Assembly (NCBI GenBank): GCA_029204225.1
Contig: CM055101.1
Span: 58,032,920 to 58,096,919, forward strand
Origin: Diphasiastrum complanatum
Lineage: Eukaryota; Streptophyta; Lycopodiopsida; Lycopodiales; Lycopodiaceae
Direction of reading: 5' to 3'
DNA: 64,000 nucleotides
Of the stretch, positions 21,690-32,778 are shown piece by piece. The notes beneath the pieces are model-generated. The model was not told where the DNA came from, did not search any database, and saw only the letters and a list, made by a program, of their open reading frames with translations. How positions within the stretch are numbered: position 1 is the stretch's first letter; each line of letters begins with the position of its first letter. A program made the translations under genes and the position numbers.

Positions 21690-22157
21690 ATATGGCTCTT
21701 TCACATTGGCTTTCTTTGGCTTTTACGCTTCTGAAAAATTAAAGCAGTCCCTAGCAGAAGCAACTAGAGTTAGACCTCTAGATTGGACGAAGAAATTTCA
21801 TGTATATGTAGACACTTCATAGTTTGCAATCGGTGTGGTGCTTAGCCAAAACGATGATCAAAATATTAATTATCCAATATATTATGCTGGTAGACAACTA
21901 GCAGCATCCAAAAAAAAAATTCTGCTACAGAGTGGGAGGCATTAGTTATGATCTACTCAGTTAAAAAATTTAGACATTATCTACTAGGATACCCTTTTGT
22001 TTTCCATCTAGACCATTATGCACTAAAACATATAGTAAATAAACCTGACCTTTCAGGAAGGATAGCTAGATGGGTTCTATTATTAGATGAATTCGATTAT
22101 CAAGTAGAGTTAAGGAAGCGAAATGACCACCAAAATGTCGATTATTCAGGTTTCTAA
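21690..22157 (+). pseudogene. Ty3/gypsy RNase H
   Basis: Broken frames give DWTKKFHVYVDTS, then GVVLSQNDDQ and YPIYYAGRQLAASKK. The open frame 21948-22157 continues IYSVKKFRHYLLGYPF and DLSGRIARWVLLLDEF. This is the gypsy RNase H between RT and integrase. The core catalytic segment is interrupted by a stop (after DTS) and a frameshift near an A-run at 21911-21919. The RT domain upstream is missing. Confidence 0.8.
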
Positions 22158-22204
22158 ACCCATCATATGTCGACTAGATAACCAACGTTCAATCTTAACC
22201 GGTT

Positions 22205-22315
22205 CTCAACCGACGTCTTCTCTGAGATCTAAATCGACGACTTCTATCAAATCTCGACTGATGACTTCAGTCAGATCTCGACCGGAGACTTCTGTCAGAT
22301 CTCAACCGAAGACCT
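22205..22315 (+). repeat. 24-bp coding minisatellite
   Basis: About four to five units of 24 bp with consensus ATCTCGACCGATGACTTCNGTCAG. The period equals eight codons, so the frame is kept and reads as repeats of QIST-D/G-DF. It directly follows the RNase H frame after one stop, in the position of the linker before integrase. Confidence 0.75.
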
Positions 22316-22505
22316 TGCGTCAGGCCTTGACCAGTCTACCGGACTGGACCACATAACTTTTGAGATTTTTTCTAGTCTTTTTTGCATTCTTAGTACTTTT
22401 TCTTTTCTTTTTTTCTAGTTTTTTTCGTGCTTTATTTGAGCTTTTTGTGTATTTTTGTGTATTTTTTTGAAATTTTTTAGTGTATTTTCTAGTTTTTTCG
22501 TGTAT

Positions 22506-22637
22506 TGTCATGTGTAATCTGAGCGTTTGAGTCACGTCCAATATGACGTGGCATAACTAACAGCTTGTTTCACTAGAGTACTGTGTATCAAAGACTAGGA
22601 GTATATTGAATCCTATGTACTGGTCATGGACATGACA
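22506..22637 (-). repeat. Short candidate LTR of a chromovirus
   Basis: It has 7-bp terminal inverted repeats, TGTCATG and CATGACA, over 132 bp. A G-run purine tract (minus strand, 22638-22650) immediately precedes it after a chromodomain integrase. The position and ends fit a 3' LTR, but it is unusually short. Confidence 0.55.
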
Positions 22638-22664
22638 TTCTTCCCCCCTTGAATTGCTCTTGTC

Positions 22665-23255
22665 CTCATAAGCTAAACTTAGGAAAATTCTTCTTTACAC
22701 TATCAACTCTCTCCCACGAATCATCATCCTTACTACGACCTTTCCACCAAATTAAGCACTCAGAGATAGAATGATTTCTTAATTGTTTATCTTTGGTTCT
22801 GAGCACTTTCTCATGTTCCAAAGGTACACTTCAACAAATCTTACAAATGGGATAAATCCTCATCAGATCCAACTGTATCACCTTCATGTAAACTTAGTTT
22901 CAAACAACTTACATGAAATACTGGGTGTGCAGCTGATTTTCCTTGAAGATCAAGTTCAGACAAGCAAGAAATGCGCAACTTTCTGGATCTTAACAAATTT
23001 CGTCTCCACATTTATCGAAGATCTAGGTTGAAAATTGTACATCAGGATAATGGACTATAACCTATAGTAGAATGTTTTCTACTATTGTAAAAAAACTCAA
23101 CAAAGGAACGTAATCTTTCCACTGAGATTGCCTGGTAGACACATATGTTCTCAACATATCCTCCATAGTTTGATTAGTTCTCTCAGTCTGGCCATCTGAT
23201 TCAGGATGATCACTAAAACTTGTCCATTTGGACCCCTTCTAACTAGGAAAGCTTT
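22665..23255 (-). pseudogene. Chromovirus integrase C-terminus with chromodomain
   Basis: The minus strand reads DHPESDGQTERTNQTMEDML (integrase core with catalytic Glu), WKDYVPLLSFFYNSRKHST, and GKSAAHPVFHVSCLK. Then comes a chromodomain with ECLIWWKGRSKDDDSWERV before a TGA near 22672. Two or more stops and frameshifts lie between the integrase and the chromodomain. The chromodomain is the hallmark of the chromovirus branch of Ty3/gypsy and helps target chromatin. It ends at the purine tract of the small LTR. Confidence 0.8.
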
Positions 23256-23455
23256 TTTTCTAGTTAAAAAATGCATGTGCATCAATTGAATCTAGGGAAA
23301 CAGCTTTTTTCCTAGTTAAAAAATGCATGTGCATCAATTGCATCTAGGGAAAACCTTATTTTCCTAGATACATTTCTACCATTTCTAAATTAGAATTTTT
23401 TTTTTCCTAGTTACAAAATATATGTGTCTCAAATTTCATATAGGAAATCATTTTA
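23250..23455. repeat. 52-bp tandem repeat
   Basis: Two near-identical 52-bp units (23250-23301 and 23302-23353) contain CTAGTTAAAAAATGCATGTG, with an internal ATGCATGTGCAT palindrome, and are followed by a degenerate third at about 23400-23455. This cuts off the upstream part of the chromovirus integrase. Confidence 0.75.
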
Positions 23456-24156
23456 TTTCCAATATACATTTTAATAAATTAGTTTTCTTACATATTATAA
23501 CCTCCCACTCATATTTCCTATCCTCGTTAACATTAATTGGTGATAGGCCAGTATTTTTTTTTACCATCTTTATAACATGGGCATCGACACTTTCATTTCG
23601 TTAGCCCCCTATAGCAATTAACATGTTCATTGACTGCATGTTCACAAATTCTAGAACTAAACAGTCAAATCAAGGTGTCCAAAGATTTGTAGCCCCAACC
23701 TTGATCCAAAAGGTAACAAATCTCTGGTTCTTTTATTTTTTGTCAAACATTAAGGTGAAAGGTAAAATCATTTTCATATGCATCAATTTCACCCCTCAAT
23801 TAAAAAGTAGAACATCAAGAAATTACAAATATTTTTTTTACTATTGGGTAGTGTAGCAAGGTTGAAATGTTATACTAAAGCAACTCAAGAAATGGATAAC
23901 AATCATGGTGCCATATCTCCATGTGGCTTTAATAAAGGTACATAATGGTTTTGTAAATTCTTTAACAAGAAGAATTCGTTTAATACACAAGGAGCTTATG
24001 ACCACTTCATATATGGCTAGAGATTGCCAATTGACTGATCAACTTAGAATAAGTTTATGTTTACAATATTTAAGTAGATTCAATTTTATGTCTACACACA
24101 AGATAGCTTGATTTTGATCTCTATGACTTGACATAGAATAATCAAGCTCGTCGATT
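23456..24156. other. AT-rich stretch without a supported gene
   Basis: Two short plus-strand frames (23623-23856 and 23905-24111) have no recognisable domain or splice pattern. I see no further repeats. Confidence 0.4.
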
Positions 24157-24592
24157 TGTCATGTACTTTTAGTACATCCATGCTTATACATGCAAGATAG
24201 TATCCAATGTAAGCTTTGTAGGCCCAAAAGGAGCTATTAGCCTTAAGAACAAGGCGATTTTTTCTTTAGGCCCTCCAAAGTAATTAATAAGGATAATAGG
24301 TCAATAAGGTCCCAATGTAGTGTAAATAACACTTAACAAGGGATAACTATCCTCAAGATAGTTATGTTTAGTTAAGTGAGAGCATTGTCTACAACGTCTC
24401 ATGTGCCTTATCTACATGAATTCATGCTCATTTCCATTGCTATGTACTCTTTCTTTCATTTCTATTGAGATTCTATGGAGATCCTTGTGTTTCTAGCTTT
24501 CTATGGATATGTTATCATGATTGTCTTGTACCCTTTTTGCTTCTAGCTTTACTTCTTTTGTAATTGCTATTTGCTTGGGATTTGGCATGACA
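24157..24592 (+). repeat. Isolated 5' LTR of a copia-like element
   Basis: It begins TGTCATGTAC and ends GGCATGACA (7-bp inverted ends, 436 bp). TC and then TGGTATTAGAGC (24596-24607, one mismatch to the iMet PBS) follow. The phrase TTAGTTAAGTGAGAGCATTG fits plant copia LTRs. No matching 3' LTR or pol is seen in the window. Confidence 0.75.
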
Positions 24593-25059
24593 TCTTGGTA
24601 TTAGAGCATAGATCCTAAATTTATGATGATTCTATGTGAATTTCATTAGATTTGATAAGTTTATTGCATCTGTAGCTTTTTGTGGACGTGCTATCTTGAT
24701 TGTCTTGTTCCCTTCTTGCTTTTAGCTTTACTATCATTGTTATTGCTATTAGCTTGGGATTTGGCACATGAAACGATCTCAATTTAGGACATATAGATTG
24801 CTCAAATTCGATCTCTTGTGGATGAAATTATTCCTATCACTCAAGATAGCTCGAATTTGATGTCAATAAACCAAGATATATTTTGGCTTCTAATAGCTCA
24901 AATTTCATGCCTATCACTCAAAAATTCTCAAATATGATGCCTAACATGCGATTTGGTCTTTATCATTTAACATAATTCGTGAAGCAATCAAACTTGACCA
25001 ATATGAATTTTTAGACACACAAATTGTTCAAGTTCAACTCGCTATTGATGGAATCGGTC
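24593..25059 (+). other. PBS and decayed leader after the isolated LTR
   Basis: The PBS at 24596-24607 is followed at 24675-24768 by a second diverged copy of the last 95 bp of the LTR (TTGTCTTGTTCCCTTCTTGC; GCTTGGGATTTGGCA). This is a local duplication of about 178-bp period. The rest holds repeated CTCAAATTTGATG words and no coding potential. Confidence 0.5.
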
Positions 25060-25193
25060 CATATTGTTAGATTTTACAAGTTTTAATACCCAACGGGGTT
25101 AGCTCAACTGGTTAGCTTGGCATCCAAAGTTTCTTTGGTCCCAGGTTCGAGCCTCCCCTTGGAAACCAAGAAGCATATTGTTAGATTTTACAA
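25060..25193 (+). mobile_element. tRNA-derived SINE-like insertion with 20-bp target duplication
   Basis: Identical 20-bp direct repeats (CATATTGTTAGATTTTACAA at 25060-25079 and 25174-25193) flank a 94-bp insert. It carries a pol III A box, TAGCTCAACTGG, and a B box, GGTTCGAGCC, in tRNA-like spacing. The anticodon arm CCAAAGTTTCTTTGG does not give a proper 7-nt loop and the acceptor stem is incomplete, so it is not a functional tRNA gene. Long target duplications are typical of LINE-mobilised SINEs. Confidence 0.7.
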
Positions 25194-25379
25194 TTTTTAC
25201 CTTGTAAATGTAAATGGTTTGATATCGATGTGGTTCCACACGTCACGTGTGAAATATCATGTAAAAAGTTCAGATCCAATATATATACATTTCATGCAAG
25301 TCAATGTCAAATCTCCTAGATTGTAGGACCTATTTCCTAATTTGTAAAAATCTAGAAGGTCAACACTAACCACCAATGA

Positions 25380-25825
25380 TGAGTTAGAAATCAGTTTTGA
25401 TCTAATTCATTAGCATAAGCTCTAAATGTGATGATGTAATTACTGTACAATTTATTTGGTTTGCTATATATGGTTGTGAATGGGACGTGAACCGTTAGGA
25501 TATCATTGATTCCGTAGCCGGCTACTTGGGTTAGCCAAGTAGCCACACATAGGAAGAATTAGCCTGTACAGAGTTATTTGCAGTATTTGCTATACTTGGG
25601 GGCATGTCCAAAGTTTGTCAGTCGAATTTGGCCATATTGGGACCAACTTTAGTTTGACGGGTGGTAGTTTTAGGACACCTGCCTTTTAATGCAGTTTGTG
25701 AATATTCTATATGTACAGTGTCTCTTTGTAATCTATTAGCTTTTGTTGTGCCATCTTTGAGAGCTTGTGAGGAGTGTCTATGGTGATTGATTGATGTGAT
25801 TTGCATACTACACTAGATCCTAACA
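25380..25825 (+). repeat. LTR of copia-like family B, copy 2
   Basis: It is homologous to 10534-10984 from TGAGTTAGAAATCAG to ATCCTAACA. TAGTATCAGAGC (25835-25846), a PBS with one mismatch, and the same leader and ATG context follow. The palindrome GGCTACTTGGGTTAGCCAAG lies in its middle. Confidence 0.75.
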
Positions 25826-28800
25826 AAATTTTAACTTAGTATCAGAGCGTCAGGGTGATGCAGGTATGAACGCTCCAGTGGAGCTATGGGATAGTGTCTT
25901 TCACCAAGAAAAATAGCACTCGGGGGTATCGGCAGTCCGGATGGTAGGAGACAACAAAGTTCCTTCGATCGGAGCTTCGGGGCAGATCAGAACGATTGTC
26001 GTAGGTGGATTCCGGGGAGAATTCACGAAAAATCTTGCAGTTTCGGTGGTTTCGGGAAAATCATCGGTGGTGGCTTCATAATTCACTGTGTGGATAGCCC
26101 TTTGGCACAACGAGGCTTGCATGGGTATAAAAGAGCAGCGATGGAGAACCATCACAATTTACATGATCAAATTTGGTTGAAAACGGAAAAAATCTAGCAA
26201 ATTTCCAGTTTCGTGGGGTGTCGATGGATTTTTGAGAAAATTGACTTGTTTGTAGTCAATACTGCATTAATTGGAGGATTGTAGATTGGATCAGATCACT
26301 GGAGGTAGGGTGACCTCAGTGGGCTAGGCAACTAATATCCTTCTCTTCAAAGCTGCTAGGGTTTGCAAGCAGAAAAACAAAAGGCTTTCTTGATAGGAGC
26401 CTGTTCCAGGATCTGTAAGAATCTAGTGACCTAGTGATGTACGTTCGCTATTTGGCTATTTTGGCTGGTGAAACCTGCTATAGGACGGTACAATGAGGCA
26501 TTATCACTTCGAAATCATTATTACTAACTCCTGATACGGTAACAGGGTGTTTGGAAGCGGTAAATGCAATATGGGGGCGAATGGTAGAGAAATTGTGTGG
26601 AGAAAGCTAGTGGCGACGGAAGTGCAGTTTGGCGGCGTGCAGTTTGGCGGCATTTTGAGAGGGCAAGCAATCACGGGTGAGAGGTAGGCATGGTATGCCA
26701 GTTACGGGTGAAAAATTCTCGTGATCAGGTTCAACTCTTGGGGTTAGAACCAAACAACGTCAAGTGGCATTGTAGGAACGCTCTCACAAGTATGATCGAC
26801 AATGGCATTGTTGAGTTAGGTGATAGCTGCATTGACAAACGCATCTATAGCTTGCAAATTTCTCATTTGGAGAGAAATATGGGCTAGCTTGGAGGTACAC
26901 ACATATTGGCGGTCATAGGTGATGAAAGTGCCAATTGGAAACCATTGGGCAAGATAGCGGACTTGCATTGGACGAGCTGTGTGTGGGACACACAAAGGAT
27001 GAAGAATGGGTCAATAATCACAATTTGGATGCTCTTGGTGAGTGGTGAGTGTGATGATTTTGCGGTTTTGTAGTCGGTAAGTCATTTTTGATCAAGTCAT
27101 TGTAGCGGTGGAGCAGTGTATCAGGTTTGTCATCAAAGAGATACACTTCAACTGCCTGTTTGGATTAGTCAAGTCAATTTTCCATATCAGTATTGCATCA
27201 AGGATGCAAATTCCAGTGATGACAGGGTGCAGATCGTTTGGTTTGGGCCATGGAAGATCTCACAGGTTCACTTGGAGGGATATTGGCATGTCACGTCATG
27301 TGAGGGACTTGATGGTGGCTTTGGAGTTCACATCTCAATGTATTCGTAGGGAATGGTTTGGAACCATTCACTTGAGCAACTTGGAGCTAGCTTGGGGGAA
27401 TACAGGTGAGGCACTACAGTAGATGCTCAGATCTTTGTGATCAGGGATGACATTGGGATACCTGGCAGGGATAGCACTGCAGGATGACATGGGATGATCA
27501 AGGGGCAGCTATTTCATAATGGACTTGAGTCATTGGCATGGACAAGACTTACAGGTGAGATTCATCATGGAATCAAAAGGCTGCAAACACAAATGGGCAA
27601 AGCGTGAAGCTTTGGGAGCCAACTCTAGGTTGGAGAGTTGATGGAGATATAGACGGGTGTGATCGGAGGGCGAACACTATGGTGAGTGTTTTGTTAGCGA
27701 TCTACTTGAGGGGACACTGATGGCGAGGACTTCATGGTGTGCTTATTTGGGAGTACCAATTGGCATTACAGCAGGGGGCCAGTCATTGGCATTGGCATCG
27801 ATGGGGAGGCATCTATCATCACGGGCGTGGATAAGCTGTCTATAGCTTTCATGCATTTGGCTGTATTTGCAGGAGTCTAGACTTGGCACAGGTGTTGGAA
27901 TCTCTATGGTGCAGATTCTCAGGTGGTGAGATAAGAGATAAGCCTAGAGGAAGTCACTCAGAGCCATATATCTTAGTACGATCAGGGAGGCAGCGGTCTC
28001 GGGATCCCATGAGCAGTGACTCAGGGATAGGCTTCCGTTGGCATGGTTTCAGGTGGCACGTAGCCAGGGAGAGCGAGCAGATGCTAGGAGCCAGGTGGAG
28101 CTAGTGATGCTTTGGCGTTCGACTTGTCTAGCAGGCTGGTGACCAAGATCGGAGAGTCCATTGGGGTGGCACTTAGGGAGATGCTATAGTTGCTCAGGTA
28201 TGATATTGCATTTGATGTATGGATGATGTTCTTCAGCTGGTGCATCATGTGGTGACCTAGGGATGGGTCAAGCCTACTTGGAGATAGGTGGCATGGAGAA
28301 TACCTAGGGTGGTACATATCTTGAGGGCATGGAGTGCATTACCGGGTGATGTGGATCCAGCATGCCCATGGTTGTGAGCCAGCAGGGATGGAGATGGTTG
28401 CTCAGGGAGTGATGGCTGCTACTTTGGTGAGCTGCATGGCTATATGCACGGTGATCTCCAGGTTAGCATCACATGTTATTTCTATCCATCATTATTTGGT
28501 AAGCATGATGCAGCTTTTGGTTTAGATCAAATTGGAGTCTAGTTGCACTACAGGTGGATAGATTTTTGGGGAGCTATCAACGGGTAATGGATACTTGGTG
28601 ATCAAATGGTACATGGTACAGGGTTCTGGAGCTATCCTACCTGATATGCGATGGATCGTGGGTGAGTTGTTCATCACGACAGTGGATCTAGAGTACATTT
28701 GCTTTGCTTTGGTTGACATGATGGATACATTGTGGAGATAAGGTCCTTGGTGGGAGGCCTATGTACTAGTCAAATCAGAGTTGGCAATGTCAAGCATGAG

Positions 28801-28990
28801 AAGTTGAGCCTACATGGGATGTAGGACAAGCAGATCATCATTAGTGTCTCCAGGAGATAGGTGAGCTACTTAGGTATAGCCTATGGTGAGGTTTTGCACA
28901 AAACTGAAAGGAATTGTGGAGCAGCATGATATACATTGTAAAAAAAATGTGGTGGGAGTTGTGGCCAAAAAAATGAAGGTATGGTCAATG
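25826..28990 (+). other. Long non-coding interior downstream of LTR B
   Basis: About 3.1 kb follows the LTR and PBS without any ORF that resembles gag or pol. The plus strand is G/T-rich with many TTGGCAT, GGCGGC and GGTGAG words, unlike the AT-rich flanks. No closing LTR is seen on the right. It may be the interior of another non-autonomous LTR element, but that is inference. The short frames (65-104 codons) have no support. Confidence 0.45.
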
Positions 28991-29079
28991 TTTTAAGACT
29001 ATTTGCGCATACATTAGAATAATTAGAGATATTTGATCTTTACTAATTTTTGTATTTTGTTTATTTTTTAATATTAGGA

Positions 29080-29620
29080 TATATCAGAAATTGACCATCA
29101 CAGATTTAAAAAAAAAGCTTCTTCAAAGATGATTCACAGGTGAGAAAAATATCTTTTGTTTAGATTATATAATAATGAAATTTTTGTAAATTTTATTCTA
29201 TTAATGTAATTATGAAGTCTAATTTATCACACTTGTTTTTGTTACAGGTGTACGGGGTAGAAGATTTTGATTTACAAGACCAAGAAACTATTTTAATGTG
29301 ATATTTTAATTTACGTACAATAGATGATTTGTACGACAAATTTAAAGAGCATTATGATAGTTTAAAGGATTTAAGAAAAAATCTACGTGTGAAAAACCGT
29401 TCGTACACTTGCATGAGAGAAGAATCAGTAGATTCCCTTTTGTATGAAGGCAAAATAGCTGTTCATAAAAAACAAAAGAGATGTTTGGTATTGGAGGACA
29501 TTGAAGTGCATGTGTAAGTATGTTGGTTTTTGCCTTTGGTATAAAGACAAAATAGTTGTTCGTAAAAACAAAAGAGATTTGGAATTGGAGGATATTGAAA
29601 GAATATGTAAGTATATTGAT
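29080..29620 (+). pseudogene. Exon-like relic of an unrecognised gene with a duplicated exon end
   Basis: Plausible exons lie between TTAG acceptors and GTGAGA/GTAAGT donors: about 29075-29139 and 29249-29515. The second reads YGVEDFDLQDQETIL, a stop, then DDLYDKFKEHYDSLKDLRKN and EGKIAVHKKQKRCLVLEDIE, ending at a GTAAGT-type donor. A diverged copy of that exon end, with its own GTAAGT, follows at about 29535-29615. No family is recognised. The in-frame TGA argues for a pseudogene. Confidence 0.35.
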
Positions 29621-29689
29621 TTTTGGTTGTTATGATTCGAGTTACATGATTTCGTTCTTTGCCTAGAATCGTCATGCAACGACTGTGTT

Positions 29690-31160
29690 TCAAAAGTGCA
29701 GTCTTTTGTAAGCAATCAGCGCTTTCTCTGTTTTATCATCAATTGTTTGTTTCAGCAAGTTATCAGATTTTTTGTGAATGAGTGACATCATGATACGATA
29801 TTTCAAAAAGAGCTGGAAATAATTATGTTGTTCAATTGAATTTATGAAAACCCTCTTCAAATACAAAAACAGTGATTGTACCAGCTCTCTTGGTTGAGAG
29901 TTTTCTCCGACGGTATCTGACTTTCCAGGTTTTTGGTCATTCATATTTAAGTGGCTTGTTTTAGTATTCCATGCTTGTTGTTTGTTCTCTAATTCACCAA
30001 ATTTATGCAACTTGTGCATTAGACATCTACATGAGATTTCGGGCTTGCAACTGTAGTTATGTTATTGAGCTCATGTTAATACAACAGACGAAAAATTGGG
30101 TCAGCTAACCTGTAACTGGATCTAGATAGCAGAGACAAGTTCTAATTTCAAGAATGCAAGCTTTGACACCATGGCTTGTGGGATCTCTCTCATTGTATTC
30201 TCCAGTTTTTGCATCCTTGATTTTACCATGCAAATCTAACCTGCGACTGTAGGGCATCTTGCCGACGAATTACTTTTTCTCTACTTGCTTCAACTGTACA
30301 GGTGCTGATTCTGAATGTTAGTCAGAAAATAATTTTGAGAATGTGCTGATTCAATCCATTCTTGTTGTAGTAGCTCACATTTATTGGGCCTTAGAAACTA
30401 AATTCAATTATGATATGACATCATTATGAGCCAACTCCCATTTCTTTTTTCAGGATCTATCAAATTTCGTTTCTCCATCTGAGTCATAGCGATGATCTGC
30501 GTGATCAATTAAATGCTCATTCACAACTATGTGAGTTGTTCGCAACTGTGCGACTTTCTACAACATCGTCATACCACTTTAGTTTTTTGTAACGGGACGA
30601 GCTTCTGTTGGCAAATCCAAGTACTCAGATTTTCAGATTTCTGTTGGATAATCAGGTGCTCAGTTTGCCAGTTATCTGATAACAACGTTTTTGTCGCTTT
30701 CTGTATGAACTTGATATTGTCTCTTTTTTTTTGGCCTGTCATTTTTCTTTGTTTAGAGGCACGTATTTCCAAAATATTAGATTGCAGATTTAAGTATGGC
30801 CTCATAAAGTTCTTTAATAAGCTTGTCTGTTTTTAGCATTGAATGAACATCCGTTCATGATTTTTGATGACCATAAATTTTCCCAGGATGATTATGGCCT
30901 TTGTGCGCAACTTTGTAGTATAGTGAAACAATGATTCTTCAATACAGAAATTTTTAGCTCCTTTGGGTTTTTTATTCACCAAAGTTTGTGCAATGGGTGA
31001 ATTTTGAGGTTTGGGACGGTCTTGCATAGTTGCAGAAGTACTTGAACATTGACTGGATCTGTAAGCAGGATTTTTGATATTGATGTCATCAATCGCATAT
31101 CCAACCTTCTTCATCATCAGAAGATTCTTATCAATAATTACTTCTCGCAGTATGTGATCA
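29690..31160 (-). pseudogene. Possible multi-exon gene of unknown function, copy 1
   Basis: On the minus strand, exon-like segments include about 31150-31000 (WNADHILREVIIDKN, KKVGYAIDDINIKNPAYR, then QDRPKPQNSPIAQTL before a GTGAAT). Another is about 30265-30115, reading RRLDLHGKIKDAKTGEYNER, then SHGVKACILEIRTCLCYLDP, and ending exactly at a CAG/GTTAGC donor. A further acceptor CTACAG lies near 30050. The same segments exist in copy 2. Between copies the first 54 codons of the 31117 frame are unchanged while the following part varies, which suggests real exon limits. No family is recognised. Confidence 0.3.
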
Positions 31161-32770
31161 GCATTCCACCTACTTTATCTGTATTGAGAGCTATGTAGGT
31201 TTGATATATTGTTGATCAAACAGCTGCCTTTGCATGTAGTAGCAATTTGACTTGATGAATCTTCTTCTAATCTAGATCTTTATATAACTTAAATTCTCAG
31301 TTCTGAGTTAATATTTTGCTGTTTATGGAAGACTATTTATGTCGTGATAGTATTTTGGATTGAGATTGTCTATAAAGCACAAAGCAATCATATGATGTAT
31401 TTGTTTGACGTAAATTACGTTGTGCCAAGAACCTGTTTATGAGATTTTGAGATGGGCCAAAACCTGAAGTGATGGCCGACGACGGATTGGCTATGGAGCT
31501 CCCTCAGTCTTGGCAGGTTTCTTTGGCATATGCTTCCACGCTCGAAATCATAGCTATGAGAGGTATTTGAGGGGAGAGTTTGACTAGAGCTCTTTCTATA
31601 CAAAAGGCAATCAATGCTATGAAGAAGTGGATTTTATGGAATGTAGTACATGTCTGCAACTGTGTTGTGAAAGCAGATGTTAACAGTTAACGGTGTATTC
31701 TTAGAAGCCATCATTTAAACACTCTTTCGCTGATCAGAGCAAACACACTTGCTGATTGAAGCTCCAACACCCCATCGCAACCACTAGTAGGGACGTTGCT
31801 TGTCTACACCTTGAAAAAGCCTTCATCGCTGCTGACAGAAACTTCCTCATCGCTTGACAGCCCTATCTATACCTGAGCAATAAGTGATTTCTAGAAGGAC
31901 AAAACAAAGAAACGTTGCTCAACACTTCCTAAAAGACAAAATTGTTGTCATTGGCATTTCTTGGAAGGGTAACAGATTGGATTGGAAATAGCTGGAGTTA
32001 GTTGCCATACAAAACATCTTTGAAGATAATTTTCATCCGTGTGGAAGAAGAGAGATTCTTAATAAAAAAAGTTTTCTCACTTAAATTTTCAGGATCGTTA
32101 TATATAAGAGAATTTTTACAGTAAAATAATTTTTTGTTTACAGTGAGTGAATTTTTTTTACATCAGGTAATATTTTTTTACTGATGGTAAAAACATCTCT
32201 CATTGTTTTACCTGTGCTAAAACAATTTCTTAAGAGGAACCTTACAGAGTGTGAACTTGCTACAGCTGTCATATTCTTGCAATTAAGGTTACTTCAAAAT
32301 ACACTACACTGCAAATTTTTTTGAGGTGCTTTACGCTGAGATGAAAAAACTGGAAAATGATGGATTTCGGCTGCCATTCGTACCACTGATGATAAGGTAT
32401 TAGCTTGGTATTGTGCGAGTAGATAACAGAACACACGTTCACAAAACTAACAAGACACACTAGACATCTACAATCTCAGAGACGATACACCGTATCTGAT
32501 ACGATTCGCAAAAATCAAAGTCATCATGCGCACATTCATCATGACTGAAAACCTTTGGAAGGCTAAGTAGTATATTACTAATAGCAAAACTTAATACAGA
32601 GTCTCTCTAAGTCGTGTCCGTCGGCATTCAAGTGCTTCATAATTATGGACACTGTACTCATTCTTATTGGTTGCAGGAACGCGACAAGCGGATCAAGGAA
32701 ATTGAGCTATAGCCTATACGTATGTTGTTCGAGCATCTGATGTGCTCTATTATCTCGCATGTACCATGCC
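31161..32770. other. Spacer downstream of HSP20, copy 1
   Basis: It is mostly non-coding and AT-rich. One 62-codon minus frame at 31415-31603 is lost in copy 2 because a G is missing near 38455, so it is probably not a constrained gene. A short self-similar patch at 32085-32225 has GTAAAA/TTTTTTAC words that can fold. Confidence 0.4.
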
Positions 32771-32778
32771 GTTGCAAT

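Noticed and set aside
22320-22541. 73-aa Lys-rich minus ORF
   Set aside because: It is the translation of a T-rich low-complexity stretch (TTTTTTCTAG words) with no other support.
25090-25160. A functional tRNA gene
   Set aside because: A and B boxes are present, but the anticodon arm does not leave a 7-nt loop, the acceptor stem is incomplete, and the segment sits between 20-bp target duplications. A SINE head fits better.
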